Positions 10,819 through 23,800 of a stretch of 64,000 nucleotides of DNA are shown here, piece after piece; the first letter of the stretch is position 1, and each line of letters begins with the position of its first letter. Source of the DNA: Paratinospora sagittata. Its lineage: Eukaryota > Streptophyta > Magnoliopsida > Ranunculales > Menispermaceae. The notes below the pieces were generated by a model. That model saw nothing but the letters and a program-made list of their open reading frames with translations, had not been told where the DNA came from and made no database searches. Location of the stretch: the NCBI GenBank assembly GCA_035771175.1, contig CM069597.1:12497001-12561000 (forward strand), given 5' to 3'. The position numbers and the translations under genes are program-made.

Positions 10819-13300
10819 TGTTGGTACACCCAAGAAGGGGGGTGAATTGGGTGTCATGGCCATTATTAATCTTTTTTAATTTCTTATGAGATTCCTTGAC
10901 TCAATTGGGTTCAATGTATAAATAAATCTAATGAGCATAAAGTAAAATGAGAATAAAAAGTACACAAGCATTTATACTAGTTTGGCTGCGCCTACATCCA
11001 CTACCTAATCTTTCAATTAGAATTCTCAATCTTCACTAACTAATCTTCTTATGGGTGATGATCAAACTAGTACACTTTCTCAACTTACGAGTGTGAGAAC
11101 TACCGTTTCTCATCGTACGGGTGTGAGAGAACCATTTATCCTTTTTTCAAGCTAAGGAAGAACTCATGTTCCTTTTGCGGGCTAAGGAAGGACCCACACA
11201 TCCTTTTCAAAAAAAAAAGGATGAAACTAGTCTTGATTCTAACATTGAAATCACAAGTGATATAAAATCACTTTACTTGGTTTGTTTCAAACCATGAAAC
11301 AATCCAAAAGACTGAAAACAATGAATCTAATGTTTGTTCCAAGTGATTAGAACAATTACAATGAGGCTCATAAATTCAAATACCAAATACAAGATATGAA
11401 AATTTAAGCTCAAGGTGAAGAGAGACATTACAATGATTTATACCTTTTTTGCAACCATATTTGCTCAAGAGAATGATTTTGAAGATGCTTTGAATGATGA
11501 AGTATATGCTGAAAATAGGTTCAACTAGCTTTTATCTTCGTTAACGGGTTTTTTTTTAAATAATGAAGAAGAAGATCAATCAACCTAGAAGACTTGAAGT
11601 TTTTCTTTCAAAAAATCGTAAGATCAAGCACAAGTGAAAGAAGACTAACTTTCAAAAAGTGTTTTGGCGTAAACAAAAATTGTCAATACGTTTTGAATGA
11701 ATATCAGTTTCGTATTTTATTTGTTAATTTTTTTGCTCTGAGGCAGTACGTATATATAGGAATAACAGAGGCACAATGGACTTGATAATTTTGGCGTTCT
11801 AAGTTATTTCAAATATAACATTAACATTTTTTCCATAAATGGATCGATTCAGCTTAATGCATATTACGGCGATGGCACCTAAATCATCTGATCTTTTCAT
11901 GAAAGAGGAATGTTCTGACAAAGTTTTAGAACGTTTTAAAAGTTCTGAAAAGTTGTTGTGCGATTCTGAAAAGTACTCGTACGTTTCTGAAAAAGGTTAA
12001 CAGAAATGGCAGTAAGGTCAGAACAGCAAAAATATCTTTTCTGTCGTTTTGTTCCTTTGAGGGCGCTCATAGAACATCAACGTCCTACTGAACAATGAAG
12101 TGAGGGTGCTACTAAGTAGTAAGCATCCTGACTTGCTTTGACAATTAAACGACTTAAAGCATAAGGGCGCTACTTCGCAGTAAGCATCCTGTTTTGCTTT
12201 AAAACGCAAAACATATGAGGGTGCTACTCATGAGTAAGCATCCTGAACTATTAAAAGCAATTTTAAAACAATGTTTAAGCACGCTGACGGACAGTGAGCG
12301 TCCTGAAAGTTACTTAAGTTGATTCTAAAGATGAGGGCACTCCTACACAAGTAACGTCCTGATAATTCATTCAACTTATAACTTATCAGCGTCCTTAAAG
12401 ATAAAAGTCACTTAAAGATAAAAGAAAATCTTTCAGCGAGCAGAAGCTAAATTAACGTCCTGACACTCTCAAAGGTTGATAAGAGAAAGGTCACTACTAA
12501 CAAGTAAGCGTCCTTATTAATCAGATCAATTCAACCTTAAACGTCTTAACATTTTATCAGCGTTCTTACACTCTCAAAAGTTGATAAGAGAAAGGTCATT
12601 ACTAACAAGTAAGCGTCCTTATTAATCAGATCAATTCAACCTTGAGCGTCTTAACATTTTATCAGCGTTTTGACTCATCAAGTCCAGGAGAGCCCTGCTA
12701 AAATATTAACGTTTTGAAAGACTTTATAAAAGCGACTTTTGATTTCTTAATTAAAACACTTTGAAATCAACAATTAAACAATCAAATAAGATTTTGATAG
12801 AAATCAAAATAATTTTGATTATTTTGAAAAACTTTGTAGAAATGTCATTTTAATCAAAACTAATGCAAATATGATTCAAAATAGTTTAAAACAAAAATCA
12901 AACATTTTGAATACTTGAAAATCATTTTCAAAGAATACGTAATGCATGAATGAATTTTATCAAAACTATGTATATGTGAAATATTAATACATGAAGTTTA
13001 AAAAGATTGAGCAATAAGAAATACAAGAAGGTTATATCCTAACTCTAGATGCATAAAGACTTTCAACCTTTTTGTCTTCATTCCTTCAAGTTGTCCAAGC
13101 TTTAAGTATGGTTGATCCTTTGCTTTGATTATTTACTTGAGAGACTGCTTGAACTTGAAGACTTAGATCTTGTATTAACTCTTTTCCATCTTTAGGTGCT
13201 GAAATATACTAAATAAAAACATTAACACAATTTGTTATATTGTTTGTAAGCATCAAAACACTTAGGAAAAAAATTAAGTGCAAAACTACTTAGATCAACA
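10819..13300 (-). repeat. 5' LTR of LARD-like element
   Basis: The ends are TGTTGGTACACCC at 10819 and TTAGATCAACA ending at 13300, giving a TGTTG/CAACA inverted terminal pair over 2482 bp. Its U3 side matches the truncated 3' LTR at 6606-7082. Inside are the CTCACGGGTGTGAGAA-type tandem (about 11080-11130) and an array of GGGCGCT/AGCGTCC units (about 12050-12700). Related LTRs occur at 19692, 35445, 44640, 48370, 49504 and 62254. Confidence 0.85.
12050..12700. repeat. Array of short inverted-repeat units in LTR
   Basis: Roughly eight units of about 55-75 bp each pair a GAGGGCGCT or GAGGGTGCT half with an AGCGTCCTG or AGCATCCTG half about 10-25 bp later, so every unit can fold into a short hairpin. 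A longer near-duplicate segment recurs around 12460-12540 and 12560-12670. Similar arrays lie at 35870-36150, 51640-52170 and 62450-62810. Confidence 0.65.
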
Positions 13301-14520
13301 AAGGAGATTTTTCCTTTTTCTTCGATTACATTTAAAATTGAGAGATTTTACTTTATATCCTTTTGCTTTTTTTGTTTGCATCAAAATTCTATTTTTAACA
13401 AATCAACGTCTCATTTTCTGTTTCTTAGGAAACAAATCATTGGAATTATATTTCAACGGTGCAACCTCTCCTTTCTACCTTGTTTAAAAAGTTATATTGA
13501 TTGTTGTATTGTTACTATTTATTTTAGATCAACTACATTTTTTTTCTAAATTTTTCCGATACCCAATTTCAATTTTTTTTTGTCTATTTGTTTTTTTTTT
13601 TTTCCTTTTTTTATTAATTTTTACTATCATTTGACTTTTTGTTCCTTTTCTTTATAATTTTGCCACTTCTTCTTGCTTGGAACCTAATGATCCAATCATT
13701 GATATTCCACCTTCATGATCTACTCAGTTTTTTTAAATAATGTTTAAAACTATAAAAAGAAGATAGTGCTGTACATCAAAATTTTAATTCTTATATGTCA
13801 ATCATCTTAGATTTTAGGGATGAAAACCTGTCTTTCTTGCTTGCATTTAACAACTTGGTGTGCTACTATATGATCACATAGAAAGTTATGTGCTACTTAG
13901 ATCATTTTCTTTATAATTTTGCTACCTGATGAAACTTCATTTTTATTATAATATGTTTCTTTGTATTTTTCTTAGCGCTTATAATATGTTTTTTCTTTAT
14001 TAAGAAGTTTCTTTCTCGACACTTATTAACTAATTTTCTCTTTTTGTTCTCTTCAATTTGAGTGCATTTTTTTTTAGTTTGGACAACTGAGTTCATTTTT
14101 TGAAGATTAACCTTGTAAAGAAGTCAAGACTGCCATAAAGTTCAAAAGTATTATTAGCTTATAAGTGTTGACTAACTCAACTTTTACTTATATATCTTTT
14201 ATGCTTTTTTTTTTTTTTTTTCCTGTAATAGACAAAATCACATATATATTTATGGGGGCCATTATATGAATTGCTTTCTATAAACTCTTTTGTTGCACCT
14301 CAAGTTCCAAATCCTGAAAGTGGTGTAGTCCCAAATCTAATATAATTGCTTATTATATGAAAAATTGTAAACTGCCTATATAATCACTTCCATGATTCAT
14401 GAAGTTTCAATAATTAATACTGGCTTACTTAAATTATTACTTTGATGCTCCAAAGACATTCACTAATAATTCATTTTATTTCTTTCAATTACTTTACTAA
14501 TTGCAAAGATTAACAAATAA

Positions 14521-14577
<57 letters not shown>

Positions 14578-15288
14578 TACTACTACTACTTTTTTATTTA
14601 CATTTTGCATTAATCCTCACGATTGTATTATAATTTGTTTATAGATAATTTAATTGGACATATACCCATATAAACGACAAAACTTTTGATTTCAAAAGAT
14701 TGGAAGTCAATATAAATTAAAATAAGAAAAAAACTACATTTTTTCTCGAAAAATATTTCAACAGGTCAAACAATGAGAATATTTTTTTTAATAAAAAGAA
14801 GTTATTGTAACATGTTTTTATAAACACAAAAAAGTCTAAAAACAACATAAGATTTGTCCATTGTCTCATTCTAATTTTCTTATTTTCTTTAAATTGCACC
14901 ATAATTATAAACATTAAATTTTTTTGTTTATAATATGCAAAGAACTTTAAATAAAACTTAAATTACAAAAAAATAAAATCTGCTCCAAAACTCACTTGCT
15001 TAAGAAATTATACAAAAGGTGAGAGAGAGTGCAATGACAAAAGACAATGGCATGTGGAAAGAGTGGGCTACCTCATAAAAAGAGGGCAATAAGTAGAACC
15101 ACTCTTCCAAAGACACTGCAATTAGTTAGCCAGCTCAGATCGAATGTTCTTTGTTAGAACAGCCTAAAGAGGGATTTACTGCAGGGACCTGCACCAGCAT
15201 TTTGGACAAATGCTCAAGCTAATTTGATTATTATTTGCATTTATTAGGGTTCATATTCAGTTATATACAGTTTCACTCCTTACCAGGA
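13301..15288. other. Intergenic 3' flank of the host gene
   Basis: AT-rich DNA between the LARD-like element and the host gene. I see no coding region, RNA gene or recognisable transposon. It contains long T-runs (13560-13620, 14200-14222) and a trinucleotide microsatellite at 14521-14588. Confidence 0.6.
14521..14588. repeat. (TTA)n then (TAC)n microsatellite
   Basis: About seventeen TTA/ATT trinucleotides run from 14521 and pass directly into five or so TAC units ending at 14588. It is a plain compound microsatellite in intergenic DNA. Confidence 0.95.
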
Positions 15289-15294
15289 TTTATT
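15289..15294 (-). terminator. Poly(A) signal AATAAA of the host gene
   Basis: The minus strand reads AATAAA here, about 95 bp after the stop codon of the quinone oxidoreductase-like gene, a normal plant 3' UTR distance. A second AATAAA-like word lies about 50 bp further. Which one is used cannot be read from the sequence. Confidence 0.5.
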
Positions 15295-15388
15295 TTCCTT
15301 GAAATACAGAGTACTGATCTATAGAAATTCTTCCATCCTCCTTGTCTACACCATTATACAGAAAATAAACTTTGATCCCTTCAAAAGA

Positions 15389-15484
15389 TCAGAGCTTAGA
15401 TTTTACACTGCTGTGATCATCAAAAGTAATCAGCACCTTTCCAATGGCTTCCCTTTCTTTAATGGCAGCAAATGCAAGGTTGGC
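15389..15484 (-). CDS. Exon 6 (last) of quinone oxidoreductase-like gene
   Basis: 96 bp encoding [20 protein letters not shown] then [11 protein letters not shown] and a TGA stop. AIKxRxAIGKVLI is the usual C-terminal strand of the family. The acceptor is GGACAG|GCCAAC. Intron 5 is 2546 bp (15485-18030). Confidence 0.93.
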   Translation of the reverse strand, partial: ANLAFAAIKEREAIGKVLITFDDHSSVKSKL

Positions 15485-18400
15485 CTGTCCAGAGCAAAAT
15501 AATTAAGACGAATTAAAATGCCTAGTGATCCAGATAGTAACACAAGAATAGAATAATACCACGAAATAAGTGAAGTTTGATTCCATTTTCTAACTGCTTC
15601 AAAGTTGAGAAAGTTAAAGGCACACCAAGCATGCATTGTTCAAAAAATTGAATTAATTTGCCCAAATTTTGCCGAATTAATTCGATTTTTGAACCACTGT
15701 ATTGCAAAGTGGATGTAATAGATAAAATACAAAAAATTGACCAAGAAATTCGATAAAATTTTGACAAAAGTCTAATTCATCAATTAGAAAATGTAAAAAA
15801 TGGATGCAAAATTTGATGAAATTCGACAGAGAATAAGCATGTGTTAAAAGATCAAGTAAAAAACAAACAAAAAAAAAATGACAATATTTATGCATTATTT
15901 TTAACTTCATCAACTAACATAGCAATATAAATAAAAAAAGTAATCTAACAAGCTAACAAATCATGTACATTTATGAGATATAGCTTACGGAAAAAAGAAG
16001 AACAGAAGCAAAAAAACAAAAATAAAGAAAGAAAGAATAAATGAAACAAAAAATTAAAAACACATTGAAAGAGTTTCTAAAGCCATTTTCTTTTAGTTAA
16101 ATCTTATAAAACAAAATGAAAAAGCAATATATTTGAATAATAAACTTATAAATTAGGCAATGTGGAATGTCAAACTAGCGAAGTATATGGTTAAGAAACA
16201 AGCCACCACAAAATTGAAAATCAAAGCATATAAAAGGGATTAAGATGAAAAACCACCATTTCAAATTTATCAACCTACTTAAAAAGATTGACTTCGTTAG
16301 GCCATTAATGGATATTTTTTGTATTATTAAAAGTGTCTATTTATATTCGTTTTTAGCTTATATTACAATAAATCTGTAAACTTTTCTAATTTAGCGAATT
16401 TTTACAAAAATTCTATTCGTCGAATTAATTCCGTTTTTTAAGTGACAGATGTTTCGGGTAGTGTTTTCAAGGCTTCGCCTAGGCTTTGTGCTAGGCAAGC
16501 AGTGGGGGTTTGTGCAAATATTTAAAAAGTTTAGAGGGGTCTCTCTAATTTAAAAAAAAAAAAGCTTAAAAAACATAAACGCCTCCTTTCTATAGTAAAC
16601 CCTCGAATCTTTCTCTCCCTAAGCCTATCTTTTCCATTTGCTCCCACCAAGAAACGCCGTCAAAATCTCCAACAACCCTCTGGCGACAGATATTTTAGTT
16701 TTGTACTTTTTAACCTTTGAGATAATATGTATTATGACATGAATTAATGTTTTGTGGACATGATTTTAATTAATATGAAGTGTTTTTTATCATTTTATGA
16801 AAATTTAACATATATTATAGAATAAAGTTAGAAATATATAATTTTGTATATGAACTATCCAGGGACCTGTAAATAATTAATTAATTATCAAGGGACCTAT
16901 AAATAACTATTTTTCTTATCGCCTAGGCTACGCCTCGCCTAGATAGGGCAAATTGCCAAGATATCGCCTTGGCACCTAGAAAACACTAGGGTGAAGTCAA
17001 ATTTTCAATCCTTGCTAGCATCTAAACAATCCACTAGAATATGCATGAAGTGAACAAGAAGCTGAAACTCTAAAATAACATACTCTCTACTTTAGGTATA
17101 TTAGGGTTCGAAAGGAACAACCAAAATTATGCACTAACATAGTCCTTAAATTTCCTAATGATTTATACAGGTTAGTTGGCATGGTATAATTTCAAGATTA
17201 AGTGCCTTTATTTATGTTGTTACCTACTCTTCTGCTTCGTATTTTGTGACACTTGTTTTAATGCACAACTATTCATAAACAACACTCCAACACAACTAAG
17301 AAGGATTTCAGAAGAAGTTAGGTTTTAGAGATTCATTTGCATACTTTTATTTATGTTTTATGGAGAAAAGTCCCTAAGTGCCTAAACTCACACAGCCAGT
17401 GGATCCACCAGGGGCAAGGAAAGTTACCCAGGTTCAATCACTGGTACTACCTTAGGTCTGGCTGGTTGTGAAGGCCAAGTTCATAGGATTTGAGATCATG
17501 ACTCAATCTACTATTTACTTCTTGCCAGAAGAGATCACAACTCAGAAAAACACATGGTGGAGAAATACAAATGTAAGAAAGCAAAGATCATATATTGCGA
17601 AAAAAGAAAAAAAAAAATTTGATTTTTGTAATCAAAATATGCCTTGGACAAAACAAGAACCCAAGTCCAAGTCAACAAAAAGCTAGCCTACTACTCAACC
17701 AAGTAATCAAATACCACAATCAGGTGTTTTGATTATGTTTGCTTCTGACCTTTTTTTTTTTTTTTGGGTAATCAAAATTTGCCTTGAGAAACTAGCATTT
17801 GTCTTAGTGGTTGGATAATTGAAGGAAAAGTTTAAGCAAAATACATAGAAACTGGTGAGTATCGATTTTTCATTTTGAAAGGGATGTGGAAATGTAAATG
17901 CATAAATTGCACAAAAAATCAAACAATAGCAATTCAGACAACTTTCAGACAGAAGTTGGACAGAAAAATAAATGGACTAGCAATATGACTAACTAATACA
18001 TGTGTCAGAGGATTTTACTAGTCTCCTCACCTCTGATAGCTTGTAAGTGTGAGAAATATTGATAGTTATTGAACCCCTTGCTAGCCAGGAAAGCAGTTCT
18101 TTTAGAGAATCAACAAGAATGGCAGGATTATGAATTTTGTAGCTTCCCCAGTAGAGTCCATGTATTGTCCAATTCTGCAAAACCAATCAGACATCCAGAA
18201 ATCATGACAATGCTTGGACTAACCAGAAAGATCCATCAAAAAAATAAAAATAAAAAATAAAAAAAAGAAGAAGCAAGAATAAACATATTGAGATCTGCAA
18301 GAAAACACATCGAAGATCAAGAATAAGACAAGTAAATTGATACCAATAAACCAATCTTGACTTCAGGAAACAACGTAAATAAACAAATAGTTTCTAGATT

Positions 18401-20853
18401 TGGAGCTTTTGTAGAAATAGCAAGTTGAAGAAAAAGCAATATAAACAGAAAATCCCAAGGATTAAAAATTCAACTCCACGCTTAAATTTTGTAGATGAAA
18501 CTTCAAAGTTAAATCAAGAAAATTTAACTTAAAGCAAAGCATTTTTCTGAAAATTTGGCTAACATGTAGAAGTTCAAAGAATTTTAACATAAATGTTAAA
18601 AAATATATAAGTCATAATATATAAATTACACACCATAATGAATCACTTTCTTTAGATTATGGAACATTATTAATACCAGTATTAATAAGAATAGAAATGT
18701 AGTTATATATTATGTAGGAAAACCCACTTTTGATTTATGTTTCTATACGGTGATTTATATAGTCTATGGTTGGGTGTTATTTGGCATACAATGAGAACGT
18801 TATATGTCGATCAACATATATCACCATGCTAGAGAGCTCATTATTGCATATATTTCTTTTCATTTTGTGCACGTTTTTTGTTGCATGACATTTAATGACA
18901 TTTAAGAGTAATAGCAGTACTCTTGTAATTATGTAATTTTAGGGGTTTAAAGTTTTTAGTTTAAAAGGGTCAGTTTTAATAATTAAAACTTTAGTTAAGT
19001 AAATCGAAACTTTTAGATTGTTTCTAAATTAAGGAACTTTTTTTTTATTTTGAAAATAGCAAGTGTTAAGTTATTAAATACATGCAATCTTAACATTTCT
19101 TCATTTGGTAGAAATCTCAAAATTTTTGGTTCGGCTATTTGATAAAGATGTATAAGTAATTTGAGGAGTAGATTCCTCTTTATAATCCCCAAGTGCTCTT
19201 AATGTTCCATGATCTTGATTTTATAGTTGCTTTGATTTCTTCACCTAGTATCATTTCAAGTATGAATTTACTTCTTTTGAAGAAACTATACAGATTGTTA
19301 ATAGATATGCAAATAGCTTAAATTTTCTAGCTTTTGGGAACTTGTTCAACTCTGACTTAAGTTCAACTTCGCACTGCATTACTTTAGTTAATCTTTGGAG
19401 AATCATCTTTATCATCTTTTAGATATTTTCCTGACGTTTATTGTGCTACAATTGACATTTATTTGCTAATAGAAACAAATATTAAAAACGATTGGAACAA
19501 CAACGTAAGTCTTCTCCCAACTACCTGAGGTTCTAAATGAATCTTGATCTATTGAAACTTTGTTAGTTAAGTTTTTCATTATGAATCTTGGCTCAAGAGC
19601 AGGACTAACCAACTGTAATTTTGTTTTTCTCGAAGAAGCCCACCTATCCTCCTCTCATATGCACATTCTATCTTGTTATTTTAGTACTCTATGTTGACCA
19701 AGGTGGTATTACACCTAGGTTTCACTTAACTATTTGACGATATCAAACAAAGTGACCTTCGGTGCTAATGGTTTTGTCTAAGTATATTTCAGCACCAGGG
19801 TTCAAGCACAATAATGTCACAAGCAAAACACAAAGATCAATCAATATAAAATCAAGTTCCAAAAGCTGCCCAAGAATTCAAAAGAGAAATTCAAGGACAT
19901 ACATACAACTTCTTAAAAAGCTGAACATTAAGTTTGATGAAGACTCGATATAAAAAGACCTTTGTACCTTATGTTAGTCTATAGAGATAATTAGGATGTA
20001 ATTTCTTGTTCTACTTTACTCAGGCTGTTTTCTAAAATATTCAGGCATTCATGCTTTCAAAACCAAGATATCATTGTTTGCATAATTTCAAAACCATATA
20101 TCATCCATCCTCACATGCTTCTTTTGATGCATACACATTTATATCATGCAAAGTCTTTTAAACTTCATTCATTTTTTTAAATACATTCATGCACTCATGA
20201 TTCTCCAAAACACTTCATATCATTCAAAAACTTTCTAAGTCATAACTTAATCATTCATCATAACTCATGAGATTTCTCAAAAAATTTGTTTGATTTATTT
20301 TTAAATTAGTTTTAAGTTGATTTGAAATTTTTTTGAAGTTCTATTCGCACAAGTATTTTCAAAAGAATTTTTTAGTAACTTTTCAAATGTTCAAAATGAA
20401 TGACAGCTAATTGTGAGGTTCAACACTCAACTGCATCCCCATACAGTCGAGTGTAGTAATGCTAAGTTGGTAGCATTGGTTTCAGGACTCTTCCAGGGGA
20501 TTGGAAGATAGGTCCCAGTCGGCTAGCAGGATGCTAGCGGATTGGACAAAGTCCCTCAATCGACTAGGCACCAAATTCTCTATTGTAAGACTGTGCATGC
20601 CTATCACGAGTTCATACATGATTCACTTTTTGTCACACACCACCCGAACGCGCCTAAACCGGCGGGACACTCACAGGCAGGGCGTTAATGCATTATAACA
20701 GTTACCGAGTACGCAGGTACACAATTCAAGTACAAGTCTGTTTTCATTGATTACAAAATGTAATTGAGGGAACATCCTCCCAAAATCTCCCTAATAAATA
20801 AGCAAGGGATACCAAATGAGGGTTTTTGCCCAAACGTTCGGGCACCACCCGTT

Positions 20854-20885
<32 letters not shown>

Positions 20886-23800
20886 AAACCAGGGGTATTA
20901 CACTTTTTCAATTGTTTGATTTTTGGTTCCAACATTTGAATTTCAAATTTCAGTATTTAAACAACTCATTTCCATGCATGAGGTAACATTTACTAGTTCG
21001 TTTTCTTTGTTTCCAAAAAACCTAGAAAGGACCTTCTTCCATATGTGAAGAGATTGTTAAGAAAAGTATTCATCCTTACATTCATTGATTTCTAAAGCAT
21101 TTTTTTGAGCAAATTCAAAGGCAAGGATCCTATTGATTGCATTCATCCTTATCCATCCAAAGGTTAGTATAAAGGTTGGTCCTGAACCTAGCAAAAGGGC
21201 ATTGTAACGGTTTGATTCACCCCTTAAAAGTAAATCTAAGGTAGTGGAATCTCAGAGAAAGTTTCTCTAGACATTGAAATGGGCAAGAGAATTGCCGAAC
21301 TAAATAAAAATCGCGTGTCTCTTTTACTTTTACATTTTCAATTAGCACAACTTTGTTATTTAAGGTTTCTAATTGGTTTAATCAAAGGAATTCACAAGTG
21401 GCATTTAAATTCAAATTTAAAGTGCCCAATTCACCCTTCCTCTTGGATGACATACCTAGGCCAACAATATATTTACACTATTTCTTATCAACCAAAAAAA
21501 AAAATTACATCCTAGTTACCCCTTGTCTTTCCTAGCAACATCTAACCCCCTTACTTTAGTGCAATAATTGATAAAATGCCCAATTCACCCTCCCTCTAGG
21601 ATGACATACCTAGGCCAACAATATATTTACCCTGTTTCTTATCAACCAAAAAAAAAAAAAAAAAAAAACATCCTAGTTACCCTTGTCTTTCCTAGCAACA
21701 TCTAACCCCTTTACTTCAGTGCAATAATTGATCCCCTATATTGTGTAGAAGCCACGAGTAAATGTCTAAAACATCCAAGCTAACTTTCCACTCTCAAGGT
21801 TCCCTCAAAACGGGTGTTCACAAGTCTACATATTTAGTCCAAGGTCTCTCAACTTAGCGCTTTATCAACCTCACAGAATTGCCCCAATGCAAACGCACAC
21901 CTGCGTAGATGAGCCACCTCTGAACAACCCGCCTAGAAAGCAACTTGAAGCTTATCATGTGAAAGGCTACCAAGTAAAATGGCTCACCTTCTCAAACCAC
22001 CCTTGAGGTCCCCTAAAAACAGTTATTCACAAGTCAAAAAAGGTTCCGCTACATAATCAATGTAGGGCTATCACAATGTGTATCGGTCTCTTAAGGTGGA
22101 AGCTTTTAATTGAGATACAATTTTTCCTTTTAACTACTCATAAAAGCAAACAACAAAACTAACAATAATTCAACAACAAAAATGAGGATAATAATACTTC
22201 AAATAATGAGGAAATAAGTACTAACAAAATAATGATATCATTTGTTTTGAACATTTCAACAATCTGGGAATTCTAATAGTGAAGGGTAAAATTTAAAATG
22301 CCATATGTAAACTTCAATTTGACAAGTTAAAGATGAATTTCAGCTAACTTCAACAAAATTTAAGTTAACTGCAATCCTACTTAATATCCACCTTCACTTC
22401 AATGATATTAAACCTCCGTAAGATGTATGCCAAATTATTATCTTGATTCTCGAATAACACAAGAAGGTGCCTGCCGGAATAGCTCATTAAATAAGTTCAA
22501 GCATTCAAATTTGCTAATTGGGCATAAAAGGAGTAGAATGTTGAAACTGATTTTATCACAATGTAAGTTGGATGAACGTTTATGTTGTTCTTCAACAAAA
22601 AATAAATAAATAACTAAAAAACAAATACCAACCAAATAGTAATTAATACTAAAAGGGCAGTCTTGGTACCAAGGTGCTATGTTTGTGTATTAGAATAACT
22701 TTTTTGACAAGTAGTATATTAACCGTCAGTGAATTTGATGCAGTCTATTGAAAAACTGATGTCAGCAATAAATCCTGCAGCCATATGGCTTACTTAACGG
22801 GCTCAACCAATACTGTAAGTTGTGATTTCAAAGTAGACAAACTAATCTTACTTGTAAACCTCAGCCATCAAAAGTCTCAGCCACTTAAAAGCCTCACATG
22901 ACGTTCTACATCCTACTGACACGTCAACATGCAGACCTTGAAACATCCAGTAACTGTGAAAGCCTACTAAGGAGAATGAATTCGTCAAATTCATAGTCTA
23001 TGGCATCCACCTACCATCATAACTATATCAGATTGTAGCATTGCCTTTGAAATGATTCATGCAGTAAAACAAGTACACATCCTGAAAGTTTATCAAATGA
23101 GAAGAAAAATATTTGTGTCCCTGAAGAACTTTTCCTACTTCATGCTACTCCAACTCTCAACTCAATGATACAACTACCACCATACGAAGCCACAACTTTT
23201 CAGAAGACATGATGCAAGATCATTATCTCTAACACAAAGTTTCATACAATGAAACTCGCTCTGTTGCTAAAACAAATGCAGGACAATCTACAATTTCAAT
23301 GGAAGTATCAAAGGCCCAAGAAAATTAATATTTCACTAATTAGAGAATAGGATTTCTGATTAAACACTGTAATGTAAGATCTATAGATTTAAAACTATAA
23401 AGACCACTTGAGAGTTACGGGGCAAAAAAATATAATTTAATGTGGCTACTGAGGAAAAAAGTTTTAGTAAGGAAATTAGACTAGACAATAAATGTAAGAA
23501 AAGGTCTAGTGGAGTACCATTCCCAAAAGTGACCTACACATTGCAGAGCATAATCAACTGGTTGGTCCAATCAAACAGGAATCACAACTTTAAAGAGGAT
23601 AACTATGGGCCATGGGGGTACGTATTTATTCCCAAAACTTGCAGCTTTTCTCTTGACCCTTCTGAAGTCAATCAGTCAGAGCAAACTGAAATAGATGGCA
23701 TTATCATGATAGTTATTCAATGAAGCTGCAAAAAGGATGTAGATTCAAGTGAAAAAAGTCATGGCCCCAAGCCTGCCGACTTTGGTCTAAACCTTACATA

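Larger units (their letters stand above)
6606..13300 (-). mobile_element. Non-autonomous LARD-like LTR retrotransposon
   Basis: Two directly repeated LTR segments (6606-7082 and the matching part of 10819-13300) flank a 3.7-kb internal region without coding capacity. On minus the order is 5' LTR (10819-13300), PBS, internal region (7083-10818), PPT (7083-7100), 3' LTR. The PBS TGGTATCAGAG is complementary in type to initiator Met tRNA, and the PPT AAAAAGGGGGAGAT is of the kind seen in Ty1/copia SIRE-like elements, so a copia relative probably supplies the proteins. The 3' LTR has lost about 2.0 kb at the chromovirus junction. Non-autonomy is inferred from the absence of gag or pol. Confidence 0.8.

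Noticed and set aside
12050..12700. CRISPR-like array because of regularly spaced short repeats
   Set aside because: Repeats are imperfect inverted pairs in a plant LTR with variable spacing; no cas genes and clearly eukaryotic context.
16459..16988. CACTA transposon because of CACTA/TAGTG at the ends
   Set aside because: The motif faces the wrong way (element begins TAGTG and ends CACTA); only a GGG flank is shared, so the superfamily is left open.
23442..23723. 93-codon plus-strand ORF in intron 4 as a nested gene
   Set aside because: No recognisable domain, no neighbouring exons, and length is compatible with chance in this region.
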